64,000 nucleotides of DNA from Agromyces mariniharenae (GCF_008122505.1 NZ_VSSB01000001.1:2030891-2094890); one strand, 5' to 3'. Numbered from the stretch's first letter, positions 15,329 to 24,797 are shown. The notes: generated from the letters alone by a model not told the origin. Made by a program: numbers and translations.

Positions 15329-16257
15329 CCCGGTACCCGTTCCCCCTGCCTCCCCAGGCGGGCCGCCGCTATCTCGTCACGGGCGCGAACCGGGGGCTCG
15401 GGTTCTTCACCGCGGCGCGGCTCGCGGCGGCGGGCGCGCACGTCGTGGTGACCGGGCGCAGCCGCGAGCGGTTGGATGCCGCGACGGCGGCGATCCTCGG
15501 CGCCCGGCCCGCGGCATCCGTCGAGGCGCTCGTCATCGACCAGTCGTCGCTCGCGTCGGTCGACGCCGGCGCCGAGCGGCTGCTCGCGGAGGGGCCGCTC
15601 GACGGCGTCGTCGCCAACGCGGGCATGGTGCACACGCCGGAGCAGCGGCGGGAGTCGGTCGACGGCAACGAGCTCGTGCTCGCGACGAACGTGCTCGGCC
15701 ACTTCGCGCTGCTCGGACGCCTGCTGCCGCACCTCGTCCCCGGCGCCCGGATCGTGTGGCTCGGGTCGCTGTCGACGAAGCTCTCGACGTTCCGCGTCGA
15801 CGACCTGCAACTCGAGCGCGGGTACGACAGTTGGCGCGCCTACGCGCAGTCGAAGATCGCGTCGCAGTCGCTGGGGTTCGAGCTCGACCGGCGGCTCCGG
15901 GCGGCGTCCGTGCCGGTCGCGAGCGTGGTGGCGCATCCGGGCTACTCGATCTCGGGCAGCACGCCGACGGTGCCCGGGGTCAACGAGCCGAGCCGGGGCA
16001 AGCGGTTCGCCGACGCGCTGCAGTCGCCGTGGTCGCAGGGCAAGCACCGCGGCGCCGAGGTGCCGCTGCACGCGCTGACCGCGCCGGAGGTCGAGGGCGG
16101 GCAGTTCTGGGGTCCGCGCTACCTGACGCACGGCGTCCCGACCCTGCAGCGGCCGACCCGGGCGTCATCCGACCCGGTGATCGGCGCCCGGGTGTGGGCG
16201 TTCGCCGAGCAGACGACGGGTCGCCCGTTCCCGGTGCCGGACGGCGAGGCGTCATGA
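15325..16257 (+). CDS. SDR-family NAD(P)-dependent oxidoreductase
   Basis: 310 residues. Rossmann motif TGANRGLG near residue 20, NAG motif in VVANAGM, catalytic Ser in WLGSLS and the YxxxK motif YAQSK. The long C-terminal part (PGYSISGSTPTVPGVNEPSRG...) places it among retinol dehydrogenase/WW-domain oxidoreductase-like SDRs. The substrate is unknown. GTG at 15325 overlaps the chorismate mutase stop, and its own stop overlaps the next small gene, so three genes are translationally coupled. Confidence 0.88.
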   Translation: MTRYPFPLPPQAGRRYLVTGANRGLGFFTAARLAAAGAHVVVTGRSRERLDAATAAILGARPAASVEALVIDQSSLASVDAGAERLLAEGPLDGVVANAGMVHTPEQRRESVDGNELVLATNVLGHFALLGRLLPHLVPGARIVWLGSLSTKLSTFRVDDLQLERGYDSWRAYAQSKIASQSLGFELDRRLRAASVPVASVVAHPGYSISGSTPTVPGVNEPSRGKRFADALQSPWSQGKHRGAEVPLHALTAPEVEGGQFWGPRYLTHGVPTLQRPTRASSDPVIGARVWAFAEQTTGRPFPVPDGEAS

Positions 16258-16445
16258 CGCTCGAGCCGCAGAAGCGCCGTCGCCTCTCGCCGCGCACGCG
16301 GCTCGTGCTGGCGCGCATCGTCGTGGTGGTCGGCGCGGTGCTCGGGCTCATCGGGATGCTCACCGCGCGCTGGGGCCTCCTCTTCGCGGGCATCCTCGTC
16401 ATCGGCCTCGGCGCCGCGATGGGACCGGCTCGGGCCCGCGGCTGA
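16254..16445 (+). CDS. Small two-helix membrane protein
   Basis: 63 residues, hypothetical. A basic N terminus (QKRRRLSPRTR) is followed by two helices (about 18-38 and 40-57). ATGA overlap with the SDR gene. No family recognised. The 208 bases after it (16446-16653) contain no supported gene. Confidence 0.6.
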   Translation: MTLEPQKRRRLSPRTRLVLARIVVVVGAVLGLIGMLTARWGLLFAGILVIGLGAAMGPARARG

Positions 16446-16653
16446 CGGTGGCCCGACGGCCCGGATCGCGCGGCCCGACCACGCTCCGTGCGCCGCGCCG
16501 GCGCCACCACCGCCGCGCGTCGTTCACCTGCGCGCAACCCCCGCTTCGAGTGTCGTTGGCGACCGCTCCCTAGCGTCGAGGCAAGGTATCGCGGGCGGTC
16601 GCACCGCGTGGCGGAGCGGCCCCGATGGCGGGTCGTCGTGAGGAGGGCCCTGC

Positions 16654-16812
16654 ATGTCCAGGCACAGCACCATCGTGGACCTGTTCGACGTCATCGACGA
16701 CGTCGACGAGCACGACATCGACCTGCTCGTCGACGCGCTCGGGCTCGGGTCTCAGGCCGCCGCGAGCACCGGCCGTCGCGCCGGCACCGCCCGATCGACC
16801 CCGCGTCGCTAG
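16654..16812 (+). CDS. Small acidic protein, 52 residues
   Basis: An ORF with a strong ribosome binding site, AGGAGGG at 16641-16647, six bases before the ATG. The product starts MSRHSTIVDLFDVIDDVDEH, is very acidic in its first half (repeated DD/DE pairs) and basic at the C terminus (RRAGTARSTPRR). Codon third positions are mostly G/C, as in real genes here. It ends nine bases before the GTG of the dehydrogenase gene, which suggests translational coupling. I do not recognise a family; it could be a leader peptide or a small partner protein. Confidence 0.55.
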   Translation: MSRHSTIVDLFDVIDDVDEHDIDLLVDALGLGSQAAASTGRRAGTARSTPRR

Positions 16813-16820
16813 GCGCCGGA

Positions 16821-17978
16821 GTGCACACCGTCCAGCGCGTCGGCGCCCTCGACGTCATCGTGAAGCCCTCGCCCGTCGCCATGGTCTGGAACGAGCCCGG
16901 CCGCCCGCACGACGCCATCGCGGCGCCGGGAGTGCGGCTCTCGCCGGGGGAGGCGCTCGTCGAGGTCGAGCTCGCCACGATCTGCGAGTCCGACGTGCGC
17001 ATGGTGCGCGGCGAGCGACAGGTCACCACGCCCCTCGTGCTCGGACACGAGCAGGTCGGTCGCGTCGTCGCGATCGGCGAGGGGGCGGTGCGGTCCGACG
17101 GCGTGCCGCTCGAACTCGGCGACCGCGTCGTGTGGTCGGTCACCGTGAGCTGCGGCGAGTGCGACCGGTGCCTGAGGGGCCTGCCGCAGCGGTGCCGGTC
17201 GCTCGCGAAGTACGGCCACGAGCGCGTGCACCGCGGCTGGGAGCTCTCGGGCGGGTTCGCCACGCACGTGCAGCTCCGCGCCGGAACCGAGGTCGTGCGG
17301 GTGAGCGAGGAGGTGCCGAGCCGGGTGCTCGCGCCGGCCTCGTGCGCGACGGCGACCGCAGTCGCGGCGCTCGACGCGGCATCCGCCCGGGTCGACCTCG
17401 CGAGCACCGGGGTGCTCGTGACCGGCGCCGGACTGGTCGGCCTCACCGCCGCGGCGATGGCGATCGAGGCGGGCGCCCAGGTGATCGTGTCCGACCCGGA
17501 TGCCGCGCGGCGGGCATTCGCCCGCGGGTTCGGCGCCCTGACGGCGGACCCGGCCGCACGTCCGCCGTCGCCCGAACGCCTCGCGACCGCGCTCGCGGCC
17601 CTGGAGGCGCGCGACGTGCCCGAGGTGCTCGTCGCCGTCGAGACGACCGGCATCCCGCAGTCGGTGCACACCGCGGTCGGCGCGCTCGGCGTGGGCGGTG
17701 TCGCGTTGCTCGTCGGCAACGTGCCGCCCGGATCCGAGGTGTGCCTCGACCCGGCGTCGCTCACGCGCCGCCTCGTGACGATCTCGGCGGTGCACGACTA
17801 CACGGGCGCGCAGCTGCGCCGGGCGGTCGCGTTCCTCGAGCGGTCGTGGCGCAACGTGCCGTTCGACGAGCTCGTGGGTGCGACGCATCCGCTCGCCGAG
17901 GTCGACGACGCGATCGCCGAGGCGGCGACGGGCGAGTTCGTGCGCGTGGGCGTGGCGCCCGGTCGTCGGCCCGTCTGA
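16821..17978 (+). CDS. Zinc-dependent alcohol dehydrogenase, phosphonate-catabolism-associated type
   Basis: About 385 residues. GroES-like N-terminal half with LATICESDVRMVRGE (C-E-S replaces the usual C-G-S), GHEQVGRVV and the structural zinc cysteines C-GEC-DRC-LRGLPQRC; then a Rossmann domain with VTGAGLVGLTAAAMA. This pattern resembles dehydrogenases of the proposed phosphonate-catabolism group (TIGR03366). No phosphonate genes are nearby, so the substrate is open. The start is uncertain: GTG 16821 is nine bases after the small ORF; GTG 16860 and ATG 16881 are alternatives, the last just before the conserved MVWNEPGRP. Confidence 0.8.
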   Translation: MHTVQRVGALDVIVKPSPVAMVWNEPGRPHDAIAAPGVRLSPGEALVEVELATICESDVRMVRGERQVTTPLVLGHEQVGRVVAIGEGAVRSDGVPLELGDRVVWSVTVSCGECDRCLRGLPQRCRSLAKYGHERVHRGWELSGGFATHVQLRAGTEVVRVSEEVPSRVLAPASCATATAVAALDAASARVDLASTGVLVTGAGLVGLTAAAMAIEAGAQVIVSDPDAARRAFARGFGALTADPAARPPSPERLATALAALEARDVPEVLVAVETTGIPQSVHTAVGALGVGGVALLVGNVPPGSEVCLDPASLTRRLVTISAVHDYTGAQLRRAVAFLERSWRNVPFDELVGATHPLAEVDDAIAEAATGEFVRVGVAPGRRPV

Positions 17979-18050
17979 GTCGGGCGGCGCAGCCGGTGCG
18001 GAGGCCGTGTCCGGCGTGACGCGGGGGCCGGTTCACGGCAGCATGGGGGG

Positions 18051-18470
18051 ATGATCTCGAGGGAGCTGGCGCGGGAGCTGCGCGACGCGGGGCTCGTGTG
18101 GCACCCCGAGTCGGGCGACCGGTTCCAGCTCGACCTGCCCGAGCATGTCGAGCCCGAGGTCGAGGCCGACGTCTTCACCGTGAGCGAGATGACCATCGAG
18201 GCGCGCCGCTACCCCACGGGCACGATCCTCGCCTTCAACGGCACCACCGAGTGGGCGCTCGACTCGGTCGCGCTCGTCGACGCGGTGTGGCTGCCCCGCG
18301 AGGACCAGCTCCGCGAGCTCCTGCGCGCCACGTTCCGCTCGCTCACCCGCCTCGACGACACGTTCGCGGTCGACGTGGAGCTCGGCGGCGAGCGACGGCG
18401 CTTCGAGCACCCCGAGGTCGCCGAGGCCTACGGCATGGCCCTGCTCGAGCTCATCGGCCGGTCGCGATGA
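18051..18470 (+). CDS. Conserved actinobacterial protein (often labelled CpaE-like)
   Basis: 139 residues, soluble. It begins SRELARELRDAGLVWHPESGDRFQL and carries VFTVSEMTIEARRYPTG, FNGTTEWALDSV and VWLPREDQLRELL, a conserved pattern in many actinobacterial genomes. Database entries often call these pilus assembly protein CpaE, but I see no ATPase motif, so I do not accept that function. The stop overlaps the next gene by four bases (ATGA). Confidence 0.75.
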   Translation: MISRELARELRDAGLVWHPESGDRFQLDLPEHVEPEVEADVFTVSEMTIEARRYPTGTILAFNGTTEWALDSVALVDAVWLPREDQLRELLRATFRSLTRLDDTFAVDVELGGERRRFEHPEVAEAYGMALLELIGRSR

Positions 18471-19021
18471 CGGATGCCGCGCGCCCGCCCGACCCGGCAC
18501 CGGATGCCGCGGGCGCCGTCGCTCGCGCCCGCGAGCTGCTGCTCGAGGCCGCCGCGGCCCTGCGCGACGGAGGAGCCCGCCACGAGACGCTCGCGGAGCT
18601 CGCTCCCGCCCGACGCGTGCTCGGGATGCCCCGCGCCGCCCGCATGACCCCGATCGGGCCGGTGTGGCGACTCGGCGTGCTCCTCCTCGACGAGACCGGT
18701 CGCGCGTACGCGACGGGGCACGTGGTGCGCGCCGAACGCGCCGCCCGCAAGAGCATCACCGCGGAGGCGGTCGTGCAGCAGCGCGCGTGGCGGGCGGCCG
18801 CGGTGAAGGGCGGGATCCCCGAGGGCGAGACCGTGGACTTCGACGCGCCGGCCGTGGACCTCGACGAGCTCGGACGCGTCGGGGCATCCGGCCCGCTCGT
18901 CGTGCGCGAGAGCGAGGTGCGCGTGCGCTGGAGCCCGGCGCAGCCCGACGCCCTCACGCCGCTCGACGCCTACCTGCGCGACCGGGTCGACCTGCTCGTG
19001 CATCCGCCCGAGGGGACGTGA
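18467..19021 (+). CDS. Conserved hypothetical protein
   Basis: 184 residues, hypothetical. An alanine-rich helical N terminus (about 1-40) is followed by a mixed region with MTPIGPVWRLGVLLLDETGRAYATGHVVRAERAARKS. No motif that I can link to an activity. It is coupled to the previous gene by an ATGA overlap and lies six bases from the next, so the three probably form one operon. Confidence 0.7.
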   Translation: MTDAARPPDPAPDAAGAVARARELLLEAAAALRDGGARHETLAELAPARRVLGMPRAARMTPIGPVWRLGVLLLDETGRAYATGHVVRAERAARKSITAEAVVQQRAWRAAAVKGGIPEGETVDFDAPAVDLDELGRVGASGPLVVRESEVRVRWSPAQPDALTPLDAYLRDRVDLLVHPPEGT

Positions 19022-19027
19022 CCTGAG

Positions 19028-19693
19028 ATGGGCTGGTACCGATCGCCGGGATTCCGGGGGCTCGCGGTCGCGGCGACCGACGGCATCATCGGCACCGCCG
19101 GTGTGCTGCAGGGCTTCGCCGGCGCCGGAGCATCGAGCTCGACGCTGCTCGTCGCCTCGATCTCGGCGCTCGTCGCGGGATCCGCCGCCGGCTTCGGCTC
19201 GAAGTACGCCGAGCTCGCCGCCGAACGCGACGCCGAGCGGGCGGTGATCGCCGCCGAGACGAAGGACCTGCACGAGGACTCCTCCGACGAGCTCGCCGAG
19301 CTCACCGCGCACTTCGAGGAGCGCGGCGTCGAACCCGGGCTCGCCCGTTCGACCGCCGAGCAGATGTTCGCGCACGACGCGCTCGCCGCCCAGCTCGAGA
19401 CCGAGCACGGCATCACCGGACCGACCGGCCCGGCGGAGCAGTACCTGGGGGCGTTCGCCACGGCGCTGGCCTTCGCCGCCGGCTCCGCGCTCCCGCTCGG
19501 CATCCTGCTCGCCTACCCGGCGGCGTGGGAGAGCTGGGCGGTCTTCGTCGCCGTGTTGATCTCGCTGGCGATCACGAGCGTGCTGATCGCGATCTCCGCA
19601 CGCACGTCGGTGCCGCGGGCGCTCGCGCGCACCATCACCATCGGAGCGGTGACCATGGCCCTCAGCTACCTCGCGGGCGTCATCGTCTTCTGA
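19028..19693 (+). CDS. VIT1/CCC1 family transporter
   Basis: 221 residues. The family carries iron or manganese out of the cytosol. Visible: FRGLAVAATDGIIGTAGVLQGFAGAGAS with the first helices, a charged cytoplasmic segment rich in Glu (EYxE-like KYAELAAERDAERAVIAAE...EELTAHFEERG) that corresponds to the metal-binding domain, and three C-terminal helices. The usual length is 220-250. Metal specificity cannot be read. Confidence 0.87.
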   Translation: MGWYRSPGFRGLAVAATDGIIGTAGVLQGFAGAGASSSTLLVASISALVAGSAAGFGSKYAELAAERDAERAVIAAETKDLHEDSSDELAELTAHFEERGVEPGLARSTAEQMFAHDALAAQLETEHGITGPTGPAEQYLGAFATALAFAAGSALPLGILLAYPAAWESWAVFVAVLISLAITSVLIAISARTSVPRALARTITIGAVTMALSYLAGVIVF

Positions 19694-19714
19694 GTCGGGC
19701 GTCGGTATTCCGTG

Positions 19715-20149
19715 TCAGGCGTCGCGCGCTCCCGCCGCGTTCCCGGGGCGCCGGATCACGGCGACGATCGGCACCAGCACCACGGCCCCGACGAGGTACG
19801 CCAGGAGGTCCATCGGGTCGAACGCGTTGCCGAGCACCAGTCCGGCCATCGGGACGGCCTCGACGACCGCGGCGTGGATCGCGGTGAGCTGCAGGAGCTC
19901 GACCAGCGTCGCGAACGCGAGCGCGATCGCAGCGACCGTCACCGCGCGCAGCGACGGACGCATCAGCAGCGCCAGCAGGCCCACGAGCATCACGTAGAGC
20001 ACGCTGCCGAGCAGGTCGACGACGGACGACCGATCGAGCAACTGCAGCCCGAGGCCCAGACCGAGGCAGGCGAGCGCGCCGACGACGGCGCGCACCCGCA
20101 TCGCGCGCGGCGATGCGACCGCAGGTACCGTCGCTGCGGGACGGCTCAC
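19715..20149 (-). CDS. DUF2809-like membrane protein
   Basis: 144 residues with four membrane helices (about 20-40, 45-65, 70-92, 110-135). The pattern GLGLQLLDRSSVVDLLGSVLYVMLVGLLALLMRPS ... VELLQLTAIHA ... VLGNAFDPMDLLAYLVGAVV matches DUF2809, a VanZ-like family of unknown role. GTG start at 20149 overlaps the stop of the upstream small gene (GTGA). Confidence 0.75.
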   Translation of the reverse strand: MSRPAATVPAVASPRAMRVRAVVGALACLGLGLGLQLLDRSSVVDLLGSVLYVMLVGLLALLMRPSLRAVTVAAIALAFATLVELLQLTAIHAAVVEAVPMAGLVLGNAFDPMDLLAYLVGAVVLVPIVAVIRRPGNAAGARDA

Positions 20150-20388
20150 CGGTCGTCACCGTCGGTGCGCGACGGGCGCACCTCCGACTCCTGGATCGAC
20201 TCGATGACCGTGTCCTGCAGGCCCTTCTGGCCCGTGTGCAGCTCCTGGTAGGTCTCGCCGGCACCCATGATGGGCCCGAACGCGGCGCGCAGGCGCTGCC
20301 CGCGCGGAGCACGAACCGCGCGGACGGTCATGCCGACGACGAGCGCTACCACGAACAGCACGACGAGGGTGGTGATCACCGCTTCCAT
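20146..20388 (-). CDS. Small single-helix membrane protein
   Basis: 80 residues, hypothetical. One N-terminal helix (about 3-24), a basic stretch RAPRGQRLRAAFG, then a polar cytoplasmic tail rich in Glu, Gln and Asp. Lies between the Nudix gene (13 bases away) and the DUF2809 gene, overlapping the latter by four bases; all three are probably one transcript. Confidence 0.65.
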   Translation of the reverse strand: MEAVITTLVVLFVVALVVGMTVRAVRAPRGQRLRAAFGPIMGAGETYQELHTGQKGLQDTVIESIQESEVRPSRTDGDDR

Positions 20389-20401
20389 GACGCGGGCCTC
20401 C

Positions 20402-20893
20402 TCAGAACCCGAACGCCGTGATCACCGGCAGCTTGCCCGCGACCATGCCGTCGAGCACGAAGCGCTCGTGATGCACGACGTTCTCGGGCAGGTCGTCGAG
20501 GTCGAACCAGCGCACCTCGTCGGCCTTCGGCTCGAGCAGGCGCGGCTCGCCCGTCCACGCCCGGCACGCGAAGAAGAAGTCGACGCGCTGGTCGATCGCG
20601 GCCGAGGATCCGGTGCGGTGCATGGTGGTGAGCGGCGTGAGCGCGTCGGGCGCGATGCCGACGCCGATCTCCTCGGCCGCCTCGCGGATGAGCCCGTCGA
20701 ACACCGACTCGCCCGCCTCGACGTGACCGGCCGCGGAGGCGCCCCACCAGCCGTCGTAGTACCCGGTGCCGGCACGCAGCTGCAGCAGCACGCGGCCGCC
20801 GTCGAGCAGGAACACGTAGGCCGCCGGGATGACGGTGAACCGGCCGTGCTCCGCGGCGTAGCCCGCCGTGTAGTGCTGCCGCTCGTCGCTCAT
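20402..20893 (-). CDS. Nudix hydrolase
   Basis: 163 residues. A complete Nudix box is visible at residues 56-77: G-x5-E-x7-RE-x2-EE-x-G within GHVEAGE...REAAEEIG. Nudix enzymes hydrolyse nucleoside diphosphate derivatives with Mg2+; this one resembles isopentenyl-diphosphate isomerase/MutT-like forms (VFLLDGGRVLLQLRAGTGYYDGWWGASAAGHVEAGE). The substrate is not clear. The ATG at 20893 was chosen over a longer frame because the conserved part starts soon after. Confidence 0.85.
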   Translation of the reverse strand: MSDERQHYTAGYAAEHGRFTVIPAAYVFLLDGGRVLLQLRAGTGYYDGWWGASAAGHVEAGESVFDGLIREAAEEIGVGIAPDALTPLTTMHRTGSSAAIDQRVDFFFACRAWTGEPRLLEPKADEVRWFDLDDLPENVVHHERFVLDGMVAGKLPVITAFGF

Positions 20894-20927
20894 CGCCGGA
20901 TCCGCGCGTCCCGCCCGTGCCGCCGTG

Positions 20928-23261
20928 TCAGTACCCGACGACCGGGCCGAACGCGTCGGCGAGCGGGGCGCGGTTGACGCGGCGCAGCTCCTCGACCGGC
21001 ACGGTGAACAGGCCCTGCACCTCGAGCGCGCCCGACGCGGCATCCGTCACGCCGATGCGGCGCACGGGATAGCCCCGGCCCTCGCAGAGCCCGCGGAACC
21101 GCACGTCGTCTTCGCGGGGGACCGACACGATCACGCGGCCGGTCGACTCCGAGAACAGCGCGGTGGCGGCGTCGATGCCGGCGTCCTGCAGCACCTCGTC
21201 GAGCACGATGCGCGCGCCCACGCCGAAGCGGCCGACCGCCTCGGCGAGCGCGACCGCGAGGCCGCCGTCGCTGAGATCGTGCGCCGAGTCGATGAGGCCC
21301 TCGAGCGCGGCCGCGTTGAGCAGCTCGGCGAGCGCCTTCTCGCGCCCGAGGTCGACGGCCGGCGGACGGCCGCCGAGGTGGTCGTGCACGACGCCGGCCC
21401 AGGCGGATCCGTCGAGCTCGGCCGACGTGTCGCCGAGCAGGTAGATGTTGTGGCCGTCGTCCTGCCACCCGCTCGGCACGCGCCGGGCGACGTCGTCAAT
21501 CACGCCGAGCACGGCGATCACGGGCGTCGGGTGGATCGGCACGTCGCCGGTCTGGTTGTAGAACGACACGTTGCCGCCCGTGACGGGGATGCCGAGCTCG
21601 AGGCATCCGTCGCTGAGGCCCTCGACGGTCTCGGAGAACTGCCACATGACCTCGGGGTTCTCTGGGGAGCCGAAGTTCAGGCAGTCGCTGACGCCCATGG
21701 GCTTCGCGCCGGTCACGGCGACGTTGCGGTACGCCTCGGCGAGCGCGAGCTTCGCGCCCTGGCGCGGGTCGAGCTGCGAGTAGCGGCCGTTCGCATCGGT
21801 GGCGACCGAGACCCCGAGGCCCGACTCCTCGTCGACGCGCACCATTCCGGCGTCGTCGGGTGCGCCGAGCGCCGTGTTGCCGAGCACGTAGGAGTCGTAC
21901 TGGTTCGTGACCCACGCGGCATCCGCCTGGTTGGCCGAGCCCACGAGCGCCATGAACTGCGCACGCAGGGCGTCGCCGGTCTGGGGCCGAGCGAGGTCGG
22001 ATGCCCCGTCGGCCTGCAGTGCGTCGAGGTACGACGGGTAGGCGACCGGGCGCTCGTAGACGGGGCCGTCGACGGCGACCGTGCGCGGGTCGACGTTCAC
22101 GATCTCCTCGCCGCGCCACGTGATGCTCAGGCGGCCCGTCTCGGTGACCTCGCCGAGCACGCTCGTCTCGACGTCCCACTTCTCGACGACCCTCAGGAAG
22201 CCCTCGAGCTTCTCGGGGCGCACGATGGCCATCATGCGCTCCTGGCTCTCGGACATGAGGATCTCCTCGGGCGTGAGCGTGGGGTCGCGCAGCAGCACCT
22301 CGTCGAGCACGATCGACATGCCGCCGTCGCCGTTGCTCGCGAGCTCCGACGTGGCGCACGAGATGCCGGCGGCGCCGAGGTCCTGGATGCCCTCGACCAG
22401 GTCCTGCTGGAACAGCTCGAGGCAGCACTCGATGAGCACCTTCTCGGCGAACGGGTCGCCGACCTGCACCGCAGGGCGCTTCGTGGGGCCGCCCTCGGCG
22501 AACGTGTCCGACGCGAGGATCGACGCGCCGCCGATGCCGTCGCCGCCCGTGCGTGCGCCGAAGAGCACGACCTTGTTGCCGGCGCCCTTCGCGTTGGCGA
22601 GGTGCAGGTCCTCGTGACGGAGCACGCCGACGGCGAGCGCGTTCACGAGCGGGTTCGCCTGGTAGGTCGGGTCGAACCACGTCTCGCCGCCGATGTTCGG
22701 CAGGCCGAGGCAGTTGCCGTAGAAGCTGATGCCCGCGACGACGCCGTGCACCACGCGCGCCGTGTCGGGGTGGTCGATGGCGCCGAAGCGCAGCGCGTCC
22801 ATGACGGCGACGGGCCGCGCGCCCATCGAGATGATGTCGCGCACGATGCCGCCCACGCCGGTCGCTGCGCCCTGGAACGGCTCGATGTACGAGGGGTGGT
22901 TGTGCGACTCGATCTTGAAGGTGACGGCCCAGCCCTCGCCGATGTCGAGCACGCCCGCGTTCTCGCCCATGCCCACCATGAGGTGCTGCTTCATGTCGGG
23001 CGTGACCTTCTTGCCGAACTGGCGCAAGTAGATCTTCGACGACTTGTAGGAGCAGTGCTCGCTCCACATGACCGAGTACATCGCGAGCTCGGCGCTCGTG
23101 GGGCGGCGGCCGAGGATGTTGCGGATGCGCTCGTACTCGTCGGGCTTCAGGCCGAGCGCCGCGTACGGCTGCTCCTTCTCGGGCGTGACGGCGGCGACCT
23201 CGACGGTGTCGAGGGCCGGAGTCGTCGGGGCAGCGGTCGTGGCGGCGGTTTCGGTGGTCAC
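20928..23261 (-). CDS. purL: Phosphoribosylformylglycinamidine synthase subunit PurL
   Basis: 777 residues, the small (SmPurL) form that needs PurS and PurQ. It makes FGAM from FGAR, glutamine-derived ammonia and ATP. Two AIR-synthase-type halves are present, with signature pieces [12 protein letters not shown] near residue 69, [28 protein letters not shown] and, in the second half, [10 protein letters not shown] and [13 protein letters not shown]. The N-terminal 25 residues are Thr/Ala-rich and variable. purQ-purS lie 5 kb away, which is unusual, as the three are often adjacent. A TAGACT -10 candidate on the minus strand at 23323-23328 predicts a 55-base leader. Confidence 0.95.
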   Translation of the reverse strand: MTTETAATTAAPTTPALDTVEVAAVTPEKEQPYAALGLKPDEYERIRNILGRRPTSAELAMYSVMWSEHCSYKSSKIYLRQFGKKVTPDMKQHLMVGMGENAGVLDIGEGWAVTFKIESHNHPSYIEPFQGAATGVGGIVRDIISMGARPVAVMDALRFGAIDHPDTARVVHGVVAGISFYGNCLGLPNIGGETWFDPTYQANPLVNALAVGVLRHEDLHLANAKGAGNKVVLFGARTGGDGIGGASILASDTFAEGGPTKRPAVQVGDPFAEKVLIECCLELFQQDLVEGIQDLGAAGISCATSELASNGDGGMSIVLDEVLLRDPTLTPEEILMSESQERMMAIVRPEKLEGFLRVVEKWDVETSVLGEVTETGRLSITWRGEEIVNVDPRTVAVDGPVYERPVAYPSYLDALQADGASDLARPQTGDALRAQFMALVGSANQADAAWVTNQYDSYVLGNTALGAPDDAGMVRVDEESGLGVSVATDANGRYSQLDPRQGAKLALAEAYRNVAVTGAKPMGVSDCLNFGSPENPEVMWQFSETVEGLSDGCLELGIPVTGGNVSFYNQTGDVPIHPTPVIAVLGVIDDVARRVPSGWQDDGHNIYLLGDTSAELDGSAWAGVVHDHLGGRPPAVDLGREKALAELLNAAALEGLIDSAHDLSDGGLAVALAEAVGRFGVGARIVLDEVLQDAGIDAATALFSESTGRVIVSVPREDDVRFRGLCEGRGYPVRRIGVTDAASGALEVQGLFTVPVEELRRVNRAPLADAFGPVVGY

Positions 23262-23333
23262 GAGTGGCGAGCTCCAGGGAACAGCGGCGAGCGGATGCCG
23301 CGGGCGGATGCCGGACCCTCCGAGTCTACCTGC

Positions 23334-23351
23334 GCTGCTCAGGTGAGCAGC
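23334..23351 (-). terminator. Short hairpin between aroE-like gene and purL
   Basis: GCTGCTCACCTGAGCAGC on the minus strand, 8-bp arms around a 2-base centre. It sits after the stop of the shikimate dehydrogenase homologue and upstream of the purL promoter, so it could be a terminator or an operator. The same 14-base core recurs upstream of purF (45083-45097). Confidence 0.4.
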
Positions 23352-23364
23352 CCGCCCTCGTGCG

Positions 23365-24189
23365 CTACTCCTCCCGGGAGAAGGCCGACGCCCGTTCGAC
23401 CTGCTCGCGCGTGAGCGGCACGCCCGTGTAGCGCTCGAACTGCCGCGCGGCCTGCAGCGCGATGACCTCCGCGCCCGTGATCACGGGCTTCCCGGCTGCG
23501 CGTGCGGCGCGGATGAGCGGGGTCTCGGCGGGGAACGCCACCACGTCGAACACCGTGTTCGCGCGCTCGATGGACTCGGGCGCGAACGCGAGCGCCGCGG
23601 CATCCGCCCCGTGCATGCCGAGCGGGGTGACGTTCACGATGACGTCGAAGTCGGGCTCGGGATCGTCGGCGACCCAGTGGTAGCGGTACTTCTCGGCGAG
23701 CGCCCCGCCCGCGTCGGCGTTGCGGGCCACGATGCTGAGATCCGTGAAGCCCGCGCCGCGGAACGCAGCGACCACGGCCTTCGCCATGCCGCCCGAGCCG
23801 CGCACGAGCACGCGCTGCGCCGGGTCGAGCCGGTGTTCGGCGATGAGCTGCGCGATCGCCTCGTAGTCGGTGTTCGACGCCGAGAGCACGCCGTCGTCGC
23901 TCACGATCGTGTTCACCGACTCGATCGCCGCGGCCGAGGGCTCCACGACGTCGACGAGCGGGATGACCGCCTCCTTGAACGGCATCGACACGGAGCATCC
24001 GCGGATGCCGAGCGCACGGATGCCGCGGACGGCCCCCTCGATGTCGTCGGTCGTGAACGCCTTGTAGATGAAGTTCAGGCCGAGCTCGTCGTAGAGGAAG
24101 TTGTGGAAGCGCGTGCCGAGGTTCGACGGACGGCCGGCGAGCGAGATGCACACCGACATGTCCTTGTTGAGGATGGGCATGCGGTCCAT
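23365..24189 (-). CDS. Shikimate dehydrogenase-like oxidoreductase
   Basis: 274 residues. AroE reduces 3-dehydroshikimate with NADPH. The active-site Lys is in SMPFKEAV, the Asp in NTDYEA, and the Rossmann motif is GSGGMAKAV. The substrate-binding loop reads [17 protein letters not shown] rather than the canonical GxPxxHSxSPxxHN, so this belongs to the divergent AroE-like group and may use a related substrate. ATG at 24180 (MPILNKDMS) is an equally good start. It ends about 100 bases before purL. Confidence 0.82.
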   Translation of the reverse strand: MDRMPILNKDMSVCISLAGRPSNLGTRFHNFLYDELGLNFIYKAFTTDDIEGAVRGIRALGIRGCSVSMPFKEAVIPLVDVVEPSAAAIESVNTIVSDDGVLSASNTDYEAIAQLIAEHRLDPAQRVLVRGSGGMAKAVVAAFRGAGFTDLSIVARNADAGGALAEKYRYHWVADDPEPDFDVIVNVTPLGMHGADAAALAFAPESIERANTVFDVVAFPAETPLIRAARAAGKPVITGAEVIALQAARQFERYTGVPLTREQVERASAFSREE

Positions 24190-24219
24190 TCTCGCGCCCT
24201 CGCGGGCGGGCGGCGACGC

Positions 24220-24681
24220 CTACGCCTCGCGGCCTCCGGGCGGGCCGATGACCAGCAGCGCGGAGAACACGACGGCGATGCCGATGACCGCGACCACGGT
24301 GAGCAGCACCGGGCGGGCGAGGAACCAGCGCAGCATCCGGTTCACCCAGTGGCCGTCGGCGGGGTGCTCGCCGGCCTCACGGCGCCACTCGCCCTCGAGA
24401 CGGCCGCGGCGCACGAGCCAGACCTCGAACGGGATCGTGGCGTAGGGCACGATCGCCGTCAGCACGGCGAACGCGATGAGGCCGAGGTGCCAGCGCTGGT
24501 TGACGCCGACGAGCACGGCGGCGAACGCGTAGGCGAGGAACACGAACCCGTGGATCGAGCCGCCGACGAGTACCGCGGCGTCGACGCCGGCGGCGTACTT
24601 CAGGATCATGGCGACGATGAGGATCGTCCAGGTGACGGCTTTGGCGAGGGCGAGGGCGCGGAAGAGGCGCTTCGGTGACAC
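24220..24681 (-). CDS. DUF3817 membrane protein
   Basis: 153 residues. DUF3817 proteins are small integral membrane proteins. Four helices are visible (about 8-28, 36-62, 68-88, 120-143), with the family stretch VGGSIHGFVFLAYAFAAVLVGVNQRW. Starts with GTG at 24681. Function unknown. Faces the divergent membrane protein gene at 24798. Confidence 0.82.
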   Translation of the reverse strand: MSPKRLFRALALAKAVTWTILIVAMILKYAAGVDAAVLVGGSIHGFVFLAYAFAAVLVGVNQRWHLGLIAFAVLTAIVPYATIPFEVWLVRRGRLEGEWRREAGEHPADGHWVNRMLRWFLARPVLLTVVAVIGIAVVFSALLVIGPPGGREA

Positions 24682-24797
24682 ACGTGCTCCAGGGTTCGGG
24701 GTCCTCCCATCGTGTCAAGGCCCGCTGGGCGCGGCATCCGTCGAAGGATGGAACCGGGTGCCCGGCGATACGATGTGCTCGCGAGGCGGGAGGGGCC

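Noticed and set aside
18051..18470. Pilus assembly protein CpaE
   Set aside because: The label is common for this family, but the protein has no P-loop or receiver domain, so the name looks wrong.
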